DNA from: Primula veris
Taxonomy: Eukaryota > Streptophyta > Magnoliopsida > Ericales > Primulaceae
Assembly: GCA_963682055.1 (NCBI GenBank)
Contig: OY821740.1
Coordinates: 11,928,814-11,992,813 of the forward strand
Length of the DNA: 64,000 nt
Reading direction: 5' to 3'
Shown in pieces: positions 32,521 through 44,100 of this stretch. How positions within the stretch are numbered: position 1 is the first letter of the stretch; each line of letters starts with the position of its first letter. Both the position numbers and the translations under genes were made by a program. Under the pieces are notes generated by a model, which saw only the letters and a program-made list of their open reading frames with translations, had not been told where the DNA came from and ran no database searches.

Positions 32521-35191
32521 TAATTGGGTACACGGAGAAGATGCATGAGATTAAAAATAAATAACAATTATTCAACAACTTTTAGTTTTTGTTTATTGCT
32601 AATTTTTAGTAAAAAATATATTAGATTGTAGAAAATAATTTCTTCAATTATAAATACACAATAAAAAAAATGATATGCCCTATTTTTGAGTTATAGATTC
32701 ACATAGTATATTTTTTTCCTTAAATCTATCTATCTCATAGATGTCAAAAAATCATTGATCCAAGCCAAAGGGTGGGAGAGGGAAATGAATGCATGATAAA
32801 TTCACATATGCATCTACGTCACCATATACTTTTGAGACCTAAACAAAGAGCTTCATTTTTTATGCTGGAAAAACAGATGCGGTACCAATGGCTTATCTTG
32901 GAATGTTTGTATGGGACTAAATATTTAATATCATTTCCAGTCTTATGTAGTCATAAATTTGACAATTATATCACAATCACGAACTTATTTTATGATTGGC
33001 TAATCTTATGAAGTGAAAAAAAAAACTGGTATTGGAGATTTCTGAATCAGTGTTGCATGCAAATCTCGTTTGGTGAACTAGAATATTTTCAAAGATACTT
33101 ATAGATAAAAATTGTAAAAAAATAGAGTAATAAGACCATAAGTACGTGTACTAAGAATATGATGCAACTACAGTACTAGTAAGATGACCAACCATATTTA
33201 CTTCATTATAAACGAAAAATGTGGATACATCACTTCTTTAAAATACGCTAGAATTGGAATTCATGACCAAACTGAGATCAGATGAGGACCTATTTTAAGA
33301 TCTAGCTAGCCCTGCATTAATTAGAAAACTAATTAATCAAATATATAAATAACCTAACAACAAAATTAAGCAAATCGTTTGGGTTGAAGAAGATTCATGC
33401 ATGTGGAAGATAAACAGTTAACGTCTCATACTTTTATGGGATGGGAACATTCAACAGTAGTAGCATGTAACACGTCTATTTATTTCCACTTTCTGTTTCG
33501 TACTGATAACAAATAAGTTGCAAATGACCAAAAAAGGTCTGTGTCGTAAGTAATCAGATTATGATCAAAACAAATTGTCTCATTGTCTGCTCTGAAGAAA
33601 AAACACCGTGTTTTCTTTCTTTATTTGGAATAATTGTCCATCAACTAATTCTACGATAACTATAAAGGACAGAATAACAGAGAAAATGTGACAACATTTC
33701 CGCAAAACTGCACAAAACATAGATCGACATTATCTGATCACCATGTTGAATATTACTTTATCCGGCTTGAAAATGTTCATGATCGACAACAGTGGGATAC
33801 ATAATATAAACTCAAAACAAAATAAAATATTCGAAGGGAACATTATACAAGTAATTATTGCTCGAAAGCTGCTCAAAGTCACGTGTGACCAGATAAACCC
33901 AGCATAAAAAGAAACTGAACTAGGTTTGTGTAGTACAGAAACATACCAGTAAATTGTAATTGATAACTAATTCGTTATATTTAAATTGAATAAATCATGA
34001 AAAAACTGTAGGGTGCATGTACAGTAGCGAGAAAAAATAATAACTGTGGATTATGGCCTCGACGATAACAAAATCTGGGCTTGATAGTTAGTCGACCACC
34101 ATGCGATCTCATATCAGTTTATGTAGCAAAAAGAACTTCGGTACGTATGCTGTGATATCAAAGCCAGGTCCCCAGGCTGAAAGTTTTGCATATGTTTTTT
34201 TTTTCTGAATTCTTATATCTCACCTTTTTCAATTGTTAAATGAAATTCTTCTCTTATTTCAACAACACGAACATATAGTTATACTAACTAGTTAGTGTTT
34301 ACCGTCTGAAACATTGCGAAACCATGGGACCGTACTAAGTAGTTCTACTAACTTTATTTGACAACTTCTTGGTTTGTTATAACTTATAAAGTAATTAAAG
34401 TGTAGCTAAAAACACTTGCACTAAAAATGATACTTCACTTAAGCATCTCAACCTTGACCAACTTAATTATCTTACTCTCCGATCTCTTTATTCCTGTCAG
34501 CCACAAAGTTTGGACATGAATTGGTGTGCTGACTGTATAAGAAAAGATATACAGAAAAAAGTTATATTTTATTCCTATACGGTATTTATAAAAGTACAGA
34601 TAAATAATGTCCTAAATTGTTTGCTTGAAATACACTCTTGCCATGCTATCCCAAAGTATTAATGTGGGCCTTTTTATCTTCCCCTCTTTTTGGCAGGATA
34701 GACTTTCCATTTAGTCAATAGTAGATGTTACCGACTGATATGAGCAAGGCCATGTCTCTTAGTTTACAACATAAATATAGAACATGAGACGCATTCATGT
34801 ATATATGGGGCCACAACACAACTACTCAAGTATCCTAAGTTCCTCACATTAATAATATTCAATTATGACATACATGGTACCAATTCATCTAAGAAATAGT
34901 TTCAACCACTAAGATAGATTTTTTTAGAGAACTCCTACATATTCAGGATAAGGGGTGCAAAGGTAACTTCAGAAATATGAAAACTGGAGTATATAGTATC
35001 GTAATTTTATTTGCGGAAGATTTCTTTTGTTTGATGCTTTCAAAATTGTGGTGATGGAAAAGAGTCATGGTGTAAACTGTAAAAAAATGACCAAACAAGC
35101 AAAAGTATGTAAGAAATTGAAAGAAAAGAAGTTAACGGTACCGGTTCACCAAGATTTTAAGTCTAGGTTAATCACGGAGGAAAGGCCGTTT
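32521..35191. other. Intergenic DNA, no gene recognised
   Basis: AT-rich with only short ORFs (for example 32772-33011) lacking domains. No transposon end or RNA gene found by eye. Confidence 0.55.
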
Positions 35192-35395
35192 CACTACAAA
35201 TAGCACTATAAAATAATCTTTCATTTAGTAAGAGTCAAAAGCTGTCATAAGCCTGTCGCTAATTTAAAAAACTGTCACAAATCTGTCGCAAATTGACTAA
35301 ACTGTCATAAAGTCGTCACAAAAACCGTCGCTAATAAGCTCGTAACAAAAATACCATTACTAATCCCGTCGCTATTTAAGTATTTTTTTGTAGTG
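35192..35395. mobile_element. CACTA-derived MITE, copy 1
   Basis: Starts CACTACAAA and ends TTTTTTTGTAGTG, the terminal signature of CACTA elements. The interior holds repeated CTGTCACAAATCTGTCGC and AAAACCGTCGCTAATAAG words. The flanking 3-mers (TTT and TAG) do not match, so the target duplication is lost. Confidence 0.75.
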
Positions 35396-36060
35396 TAGAA
35401 AGTGTTGAAGCTCTGGCACTCTCACAGTCTCGGTTTATCGTACCAATTACAGATTTTAATCTTTTGGTTCTTTGTGGTAGATCTTTGTGTTAGGTACTTA
35501 GATTTAATAGTTCCAAAATTATGCATTGCTGGCTTTTCGGTGTTGAGTATGTAGTGGAACACGTATGTGTTATTTGAACCAATCTTTGAAGAGCCTAAGT
35601 ATGTGATGATGTTAGTCCTGGTGTGCCAGCGTCGATTACTCGGCCTAAACTGGTGGCCAAATCGACTGAACTCAAGGTTCCTGACTCTGATCACAAGATT
35701 GACTCCGACTTGCAATTTTAGTCTCCAAACTCAAGAGACCAAGGTACTCAACTTGGAAAGTGAGCTAGAGCTAGTGAGACGTGACAATAAATATGGAGTT
35801 GCGAACAAACTTAGCATTATCTTTCTTGCTCGAGTCTTGCAGTATTTACTATTTACACAGGCTTCTGTAATATTCAATGATAACTCTCAACCTCTCCTCA
35901 ATATGTTCAAAACTTTGTTACCTAATTGACTTTTTTTTTTCTCAATAGGAGCAGTACTTTGTAAAAACGGTTTTGTTGTTTCTGATATATTATTTCGTAA
36001 CACACAGGAGCTAGGAAATCGCAATCAATTTAAGGGAGATGACTAATCATGAAAGTGGTG
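35396..36060 (+). pseudogene. Possible gene fragment next to the CACTA MITE
   Basis: The piece around 35715-35795 translates as LQTQETKVLNLESELELVRR, which has the look of a plant coiled-coil exon. Acceptor-like CTCAATAG (35941-35948) and CACACAG (36002-36008) follow. The first 30 bases (35396-35425) nearly match 47149-47178 downstream of the ATP synthase gene. The frame cannot be extended into a full protein. I do not recognise the parent gene. Confidence 0.3.
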
Positions 36061-36575
36061 ATGAAAGTGGTGAAGATGAGCCTAGAAACGTTGAGCCTAA
36101 ATGGCCCGTAAACTGGCTCGTATATTTTGAAATTATGCTAAAACCCAATGACTACATGCCCAATCAAAGGTCCAGTAGCACTTAACAGCCCAACATTACA
36201 TCATATAGGGATGCACTACTGAAACCGTATATGTTGGGGGTAAATTTTGGATTGAATCATGAAAATAAAAGTATTTAAAAATTGGTCTATAAAACTGAAA
36301 TTAATTAAGGATTGATCCATTTCCCCTAACTAACCAATAAAAATGTAAAAAATCAGAAAAAATGAAAAAATTCCAGAAAATAAAAATGCAAAAATGCAAA
36401 AATGCAAAAATAAAAAAAATATGAAAAAAATGCAAAAATACAAAAAAACATTAAAAAAAGGCAAAACCCCGAAAAAATATGATTTTTTTTTAAAAATCCC
36501 AAAAAATAAAATAAAAAATCCCATAAAATCAACAAAAATCTAAAATCAACAAAAATCCAAAAACGTAACAAAAAA

Positions 36576-36785
36576 AAAAACAGTCTAAACAATTTTAAGT
36601 CATTTTTAAAAACAGTCTGAACAAAAAACAGTCTGAACTATTTTAAGTCATTTTAAAAACAGTCTGAACCAAAAACAGTCTGAACTATTTTAAGTCATTT
36701 TAAAAACAGTCTGAACCAAAAACAGTCTGAACTTTTTTAAGTTATTTTAAAAACAGTCTGAACCAAAAACAGTCTTGAACTTTTT
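36576..36785. repeat. CAGTCTGAAC tandem repeat, block 1
   Basis: Unit of about 47 bp: CAGTCTGAACCAAAAACAGT followed by CTGAACTATTTTAAGTCATT and an A run, in about four to five copies. Confidence 0.85.
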
Positions 36786-37214
36786 TTTTTTGGTTTTTAG
36801 ATTTTTGCATGTCTAAACATTACTGTACTTTAGTTAGGAAGAAGTTGTTTGTTCGTTGTCCTCCTTTCACAAGCTTCAACCAAAAATTACCAAGCTTAGT
36901 GCTAGTTGGTTGCATTTTACATCAAATAAGATTGACATTTTAAGTTTCTGGAAAAAGCTATGTTCATCCACAGCTTAAGGCTTTTTCAGTTGAAAAGCTA
37001 GAGATTAGCTTTTGATGTAACAGACCAAATGCAATCCAACCTTTTAACAAAAAGCAGGAAAAAAAACAAACCTGAATTATAAAGCAATGATCAAACAAGG
37101 CTTGACTGTATTTTCAGCACATAGCAGAACACTGATTGTAAACACGAGATACACTGCTTACAAGCAATTTTTTTAAACATAATAGAGAAACAACTTATCA
37201 GATTTGTTTCATTG

Positions 37215-37490
37215 TAAACAACTAAAAACAGTCTGAACTTTTTAAAGTCATTTTAAAAACAGTCTGAACTATTTTTAAGTCATTTTAAAAACAGTTTGAA
37301 CTATTTTAAATCATTTTAAAAACAGTCTGAACCATTTTAAAAACAATTAAAAAACAGTATGAAAAATAAACAGTCTGAACATTTTAAAAACAATTAATAA
37401 ATAGTCTGACAAATAAATTAAATAAAAAACAGTCTGAAAAATAAACAGTCTGAAAAATAAATTAATTAAAAAACAGTCTGAAACTTCTTA
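37215..37490. repeat. CAGTCTGAAC tandem repeat, block 2
   Basis: The same words in the same orientation as block 1 but more degraded, separated from it by about 430 bp of unique sequence. Confidence 0.8.
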
Positions 37491-37668
37491 CAAAGTGGTA
37501 GTTAGTTAATCAAGGCTCCAGGAGAGGCTAGGCCTTCGTTGCAAATAGTCCTCCAAAGAATCGCTTTGGCCGAAGCTGCCTGAAAAGAGAGAATCGTCTT
37601 CTACATCAAGCAGTGCAAGGTCAAGATAGGACTTGAGACTCGAACTGGATATATATATATATATATAT

Positions 37669-38015
37669 GGGAGATGTTATATGAACATCATGAAAAACAT
37701 CAACTTGGACACTTTTTCGTAAAAACGCTCCAAATCAAGATTTGGTTAATGCAAATCTCCACAGTTTCACGACGGGAACACAAATATGCGTTTTGTTTTT
37801 TTTTTTCCGAAATGTATAATGACATGTTTTCGAAATTATGGTAAAATTTAAAAATTCAAAACATGTCATTATACATCTTGGAAAAAAAAAACAAAACGCA
37901 TATTTGTGTTCCCGTCGTGAAACCGTGGAGATTTGCATTAACCAAATCTTGATTTGGAGCGTTTTTACGAAAAAGTGTTCATTTGGGTGTTTTTCATAAT
38001 GTCCATCTATCCTCT

Positions 38016-38018
<3 letters not shown>
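37669..38018. mobile_element. 350-bp near-perfect hairpin MITE inserted in a TA microsatellite
   Basis: The arms (about 37669-37829 and 37856-38018) are inverted copies that share TTTTTCGTAAAAACGCTCC, AAATCAAGATTTGGTTAATG and ACGACGGGAACACAAATATG. The termini are GGGAGATG and its degenerate complement. Both sides are (TA)n, consistent with TA-target insertion as in Tc1/mariner-type MITEs. It could fold into a stem of about 150 bp and be a source of small RNAs. Confidence 0.85.
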
Positions 38019-38052
<34 letters not shown>

Positions 38053-38140
38053 TATATAGATATATATCTATATATATATATATATATATATATAGGTATA
38101 TAGATATAGATATACATATATATATACATATAGATATATA

Positions 38141-39388
38141 CATATTGTTGAACATAGAGTTCAATAATGATTTTGATTATTACTTTGATTATGCGTTTAA
38201 TGATTTTACGATTTCGATGATATAACTCTTGTCTTGTCCAAAAATAGAAAACGTATATTTCAGGTCTTTAAATGATAGAGCATTCGATAACGAAGTCATA
38301 GGTTCAAGCGGAACCAAAATCGGAGCTAAAACGAAGAAGTTATGGGCTTTCGAAGAAGACCGAAAAACTGCCAGAAGAACAGTCGACCGATCGACTGTAC
38401 AAAAACGACCGATCGTTTTTGTACAGAATTCTTCCAGTTAGCAGGTCGAAAATTCGACCGATCGTTTCTCTGATAACGACCGATCGTTTTCTGAAAACGA
38501 TCGATCGACTGTAGAAAACGACCGATCGTTTTCTACAGAATTCAAAAACAGCTTTTCAGCTTTTTCTGGAAAATTGCTTAAAACAGCCTCAACTACCTCC
38601 AACGGTCATAACCCAGAAAAACAGACTTTGCTTTTATATAAACCACCTCAAATCTCTCTCCAAACTCACCAAGCTTAACCATCATCATCCTTAAAACCTC
38701 TCTCAATTAAAAACCCTAATATCACCATTTTGGTGAATATATTCGAGAAAGAGGGAAATCAAAGAAAAGGAGATTCAAGCTCGATTATCATCAACAACTC
38801 ACCAATTAGCTTTTTAAGAAGCAATTAGAATCATGAGCGAAGTTACATTTTTGTAACTAAATTTGTATCGAGTGTTTTATAAACTCAATTGTGAGCGAGT
38901 GAACGGGTAGAGGCATTGTAAGCAAGTGAAGCTTAAAAGCTCTAGGTTTTTCATTCGGGTACTCATAAATTGAGGGAGAGTCGTAGACTCGTAGACGTGT
39001 TCTCTTGCACTTGTATCAAGAGTAGGAACCCCGGGTAGAGGGTGAGCCAATCGGTCGATTGAGCTCAATAGGATTTGTAATATCCGCAAGAACATTTTTA
39101 GTGAAATACTCGGTAGTACCGAGGAGAGGACGTAGGCGCGTTTGCCGAACCTCTATAAGTCGCGGTGTCAATTCCTTTCCCTTACTTTTACTTTACGCAA
39201 CTTATTTTATTGCTTATTTTCTTGTTTGCGTTAAGTAATTCTAGCAATTCTTTAACTCGTGTTATAACGCTTAAGCTTAGAATTGCATTAGTTGGGTGTT
39301 AGTTGCTTAGAATTTTAATTAGGCGAAAATCGCCATAAACCTTATTCACCCCCCCTCTAAGTTTAGCCGCACACGGGCCAACACATAT
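38141..39388 (+). mobile_element. Solo LTR (copia-like), copy 2
   Basis: The LTR at 38146-39383 (1,238 bp) begins TGTTGAACATAGAGTTC and ends GGGCCAACA, with the 5-bp duplication CATAT at 38141-38145 and 39384-39388. It is alignable along its length with copy 1. TATATAAA lies at 38635-38642, and six GACCGATCG/CGATCGATCG motifs lie at 38380-38535. It sits in the TA-rich interior of the foldback-like element, so it inserted later. Confidence 0.9.
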
Positions 39389-39735
39389 ATACACAAGCGA
39401 CGGTGGAGGCAGGCTGTTGGCGACGACAAGAGGAAGGAGGAGCGAACCTCCGACGGCAGCGGCGGAGGTGGAGGGAACGACGGAGGAGCGGTTGTGGTGG
39501 TAGGTGTAGCTGAGTTATATATGTATGTAGAGAGAGAGAGCTCGATTGATACAGAGCTGGATTATATGATTTAGAGAGAGATGTGTGATATTAAAACAGA
39601 ATAGATGTATTATATATATTGGACCAATCATTAATTAGTTTCAGAAATAATGGACCAATCCTTAATTAAATTTTATATCTGGACCAATCTTTAAATAGTT
39701 TTGTTTTTATGGTCCAATCCTTAATTTTCTCTGTA

Positions 39736-40373
39736 TGGGGATGGTATCACACTAAACAGCCTAAACTGGAAATATAACCCTATAAATAAATAAAGTAAAA
39801 TCAATATATAACTTATCTTAGAATCACGTCTAGTTTGGATATATTACTTTTCATCTTTATGTTGCTATATAAGTTGTTTTGGTTTTTTTAATTAAAAATT
39901 TAACTTTTTCGAAAGGTCTTGGTCCGAAAGAAGACACGAGTTAGCTTCCAAGAGAAGTGTAAACTGTAAAGGGTCAATATTCACCAAATTAAAGACGCGA
40001 CTCGATCATTATAGGTTAAAAAAAGCCGGCTAAATCTACGTTATAAAGTTTAAGTTCATATCAGTTACCGTCATCTTCATGTATATATATATATACACAT
40101 TGGGTGAGACCATAATTTTAGATGGAAAGAACATACATGGCGATATGCAGGGCCGGTCCTAAGATTTTCGCATTTCAGTCCCGTAAAAGTTTCGTCACCT
40201 ATTTTACTTTATTAAAAAAATAGTCAAAAACATACCCAAAAGAAAATTTACAAAAAAAATATAATAATTGTCATAATTTACATAAAGTGTCTTTAAATTT
40301 AATACAAATTCAAATTTCAACCAAATTGTATCATACTTTCAACTTTTTTCCCCTTCCGTCGGTCGACATCTAA
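39736..40373. other. Intergenic DNA with an hAT-like end fragment
   Basis: No gene. CAGGGCCGGTCCTAAG at about 40149 resembles the terminal repeats of plant hAT-like elements, but I found no matching right end. Confidence 0.35.
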
Positions 40374-40634
40374 TCTCATAAGCTTACGTGACTGACCATA
40401 AGACCGGAATGACAAAGCATAAAAAAATCTGCACAAAACCATTACTTGTTATACACATGGATTCATAAGCTTACGTGACTGACCATAAAACCGGAATGAC
40501 AAAGCATAAAAAAATCTGCACAAAACCATTACTTGTTATACACATGGATTCATAAGCTTACGTGACTGACCATAAAACCGGAATGGCAAAGCATAAAAAA
40601 ATATGCACAAAACCATTACTTGTTATACACATGG
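40374..40634. repeat. 87-bp tandem repeat, three copies
   Basis: Copies start at 40374, 40461 and 40548, each with CATAAGCTTACGTGACTGAC and ACTTGTTATACACATGG. Copies differ at only a few bases. Confidence 0.95.
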
Positions 40635-40681
40635 ATAGATATAAAGAGCGCTAAAGATATGGGAGAAAGCGACGCCACAAT

Positions 40682-40945
40682 TGGACTAATTTGCAATTTT
40701 TTCGAAATTCAGGGACTGAAATGTAATTTCTGTAAACTTCAGCCAAACCAGAGATTAAATGTACGGTTTGGCTGAAGTTTGCAGAAATTACATTTCAGTC
40801 CCTGTATTTTGTAAAAATTGCAATTCAGTCCAAACCGTAGATTAAATGTACGGTTTGTCTGAAATTTACAGAAATTACATTTCAGTCCCTGAAATTCGAA
40901 AAAATTGCAATTCAGTCCAAACCGTAGATTAAATGTACGGTTCGT
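40682..40945. repeat. Hairpin plus 87-bp direct repeat upstream of the ATP synthase gene
   Basis: An inverted repeat with arms of about 68 bp (40682-40749 and 40764-40831) and a 14-base loop includes TGAAATGTAATTTCTG and its complement. The right arm is then repeated directly: AAACC(A/G)...ATTAAATGTACGGTT recurs at 40745, 40832 and 40919, a period of exactly 87 bp. It ends about 230 bp before the ATG at 41176. Confidence 0.9.
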
Positions 40946-41175
40946 AAAAAAAATATACGGTTTGTGCGTTTTTTCAAAAAAATATAGTATAAAAATCCGG
41001 CTTCATTATTAAAACCGGTACTATACTGTGTGAACTTATTTTTTTTTCCGCTTTGTAATTTTACCCCAAAGCAAACAAAAATAATCATTACATATTTCAT
41101 AAAACAAAGAGAGAAACCAAACCAAAACTATAGTAGTATTTCTCACTCATAATTTGACAACTCCGCTCCGCGGCG

Positions 41176-44100
41176 ATGTTCCGGCAGGTGACCAGCCGCG
41201 TCTACTCGCATCTCCTCCACCGTCATTACTCTGACGCGGCGTTCGTAGCGGCGTGGAAGAAAGTGGTACCGAATATCGACCCGCCGAAAACCCCTTTGAC
41301 CTTTATTAGCCCTCGCCCTCATACCTCTTCTTCTATACCTTCTAAACTCACTGTTAACTTCGTTTTACCTTACTCCCACCACCCTTCCCCCAAACAGGTA
41401 ATATATCTATCTACGTATGTTTAGCCCTAATTCATTTATGTTCGTTTTTTGTAGTTTCGCTTTTTATTTCTTCTTATAATTGTATGCGTAGAAGGTGAAT
41501 TAGAAACATGACTGCATGTATGTATACTAGTAATCGATGCCCACGCGTTGCGTGTGAGACGTGTTAAATTGTGATGATAATAAAATGATAAGTGAAAGAA
41601 TTTTGTGTGGTTAAAGAGGGAGAATAGTATAATTAGTTTTTTTTGATTTTTTATTATGAAAGTAGGTAATAATATGGTAATTAAGAATAAAGTGGTATTT
41701 TTGGAAAAAAAAGGGTAAAATTTGACACTCTCAACTTTGTTGTTTGTTTATTATATTAGTATAGATATCCTACGTTTTAGCCTAGTTCCGTTTTTTGTAA
41801 CGATTTCAGTTTAACCAGGGGACGGAGCTAGAAACTTTAAAGGGGAGGGTCTCAAATGCTAATTTTGGTAAATGGGGGACTGAAACACTAATTTTTGAAG
41901 AATTTAGTCAACATACATAGATTTTTTTGACAGTTTTATCAAAATAGGGGGTGCAAACCCGACTGTCTCTTCCTAGTTTATTTCCTGGTTTGATCCGTTC
42001 TTATATTTATTTTTCGTGTAATGTGAATTGCATGCATTATGTAATTGGAAAGTTGAAGTCAACAAATTTTGTCCATTTTGAAATTGACATGATTTTGGGT
42101 TTTCGTGATGAGATAAAAGCGTGAGTTTACTGATGCGACTCAACTTGTTCAACTTTTTCACGGGTGTGGGAGGGGGAGCATGGAAGTCAGGGACGGAACC
42201 AGAAACAAATGTGTGAGGTTGCCAAAATTAATAAAGGCGCATAATATTTTCTAAAGTATAAACACAGAAAAGCCGGATTTTTTTAAACCTTTTTTACCAT
42301 CTTTTCATCATTTTTTTTACCTTGGTTTCTTGATTAAAATGTATTTGATTTCTATTTTTTTTTCCTTTTCGCTCAATTTCGACTTTTTTTTCAAACTCCC
42401 AAAAAAACCCACAACAGTAATGTCACGTGCAGTCATGTGTCAAAAGTTTTAGCATTTCAAAATTGACTAAAAATAAATAAAATAGAAACCCAAAAGATAC
42501 AAAAGTTAAATTTAAGAAATGAAGGTATAACAAGTAAAAAGATTAAGACACGAAGGTAAAAAAATATTTTAAAAAAACCCTGAAAAAACCAAACGTATAT
42601 TAAATAATAGATACATACGAACAATTAAATATCTATTACACAATTTCAGTATATTCACTTCAATTAAAATACAAACCATCAAAAATTATTTTATAAATTT
42701 TGTTTGCACTCACCACTACTCTAAATATTATTTTTGTTTAATTTTTTTAAAGATTTGTGTTACATGTCAACATGATAAGTTGGTGTAAAATATCTTTTAT
42801 AATCACTTGCATATGTTAATTTTTTTAAGTATTACTTATATATTATCAGCACATATTTTTGGGAGGGGTTGCCAAAAAAAATATTTAAGGGGTTGCCAGA
42901 ATACCGTATATATAAATTATTATGAAAAAGATTAATAAAAATAATTAATTTTCGAAATTGTGGGGTTGCCGTAGCAACCCCCGGTCATATGGGTGTGCCG
43001 CCCCTGGTGGAAGTTGTGCACCTCTATAAATGTTATTTTTATTAGAGACAAGTCGTGTTTTTCTTATATACATTTTTCATGTTTTTTTTAGATGTATGCA
43101 CTTCAAGTAGCCGAAGGCGACTAATTGGGGCTATGATTTCCGTTTAATAGTTTTTTGGTTGCAAAAGTGGTATTTTTTTCTTCGCAAAACCTGTTTTATG
43201 CCACGATAAGGTGTTTTCCCTTGGAATATTGTTTGATGCAATTGTGTAGATCTTGAGGAATAATAAAATTAACAAATGAAAAAGGTGTGCCATCTATCCT
43301 AAAGTTATACCATTAGATAATAGAACGAAAGTAGATAAATGTTAGGTTTATATTGTTTACGTTCGAAACATATCCTGTTCCAAACATAGAGACCATATTT
43401 GAAGTGCCAAGATATGCGAAATATAGATGGCATTGTGGGTCTAACAGTAGATAATCGAGTTTAGAAATTGAGAAAAACCCAACTAAAACGGCTCAGTGTC
43501 ACTAAATGACACCTTGAAGTATTAAGTGCTGTTGTGAGCCAACAGTGGTGATGAGACTTGAGAGTTATATGATATTAGTAATTGGAAGAGTTATGGGAAT
43601 ATTATTCTCCCTCGATCATACAATTTCTACTCTTCTCACTCTAACAGGCTGGATTGACTTGTATGTTCATATCACACTATATGTCCAGGGCTAGTCTGTC
43701 TTATAACTCGTGATTTTGTAGTGCTGTCTGTGCACCATTATATGCATAGTGATCCTACATAGACAATGTCGGATTCGCAATTGTTTCTCGAGAGAAAGAT
43801 GCATTGCTTGGCTGGTATATGTGTTAGGGGGCAAAATACATCTTAGTTTTCGAGATATATCATTAGTGTCATGCTTTGCATACTCCATTTGAAGTGCTCT
43901 CGTCCGGGGTTTAAAATTGTGGCTTATATAGAAATATATGCGCATGTTGCTGACAGGTAATGTCAGTTAACACTCTTGTGTGTTACATGAGATGGTGCTT
44001 GGTAGCATTTGAGATGACTTGTTGTTTTCTTTGAGGAATGGTGGGACTTAAGAGGGTGTTGATCCAAAGAAAGTCATTAATTCTTTTAAGGCTTATAGAA

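Larger units (their letters stand above)
36236..39735. mobile_element. Foldback-like element of about 3.5 kb with nested insertions
   Basis: Arms at about 36236-36335 and 39619-39735 are inverted relatives; both carry GGATTGGWCC-type boxes at about 33-36-bp spacing, with TTAATTAAGGATTG shared. Next to the left arm is an A-rich tract of AAAATGCAAAAA words (36340-36595), as in the 28.6-31.1 kb element. The interior holds CAGTCTGAAC repeats, a hairpin MITE, TA microsatellites, a solo LTR and a GC-rich segment (39395-39530) that looks like captured genic DNA. Boundaries are approximate. Confidence 0.6.

Noticed and set aside
35567..35929. 120-residue ORF as an intact gene
   Set aside because: Only a short piece looks coding; the rest has no bias and the frame crosses apparent splice sites.
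37735..37938. Minus-strand ORF in the hairpin
   Set aside because: It spans the two arms and loop of the inverted repeat, so the frame is incidental.
41816..41985. Second complete hAT-like element in the ATP synthase intron
   Set aside because: The left end GGGGACGGAGCTAG is present but I could not find a matching right end or an 8-bp duplication.
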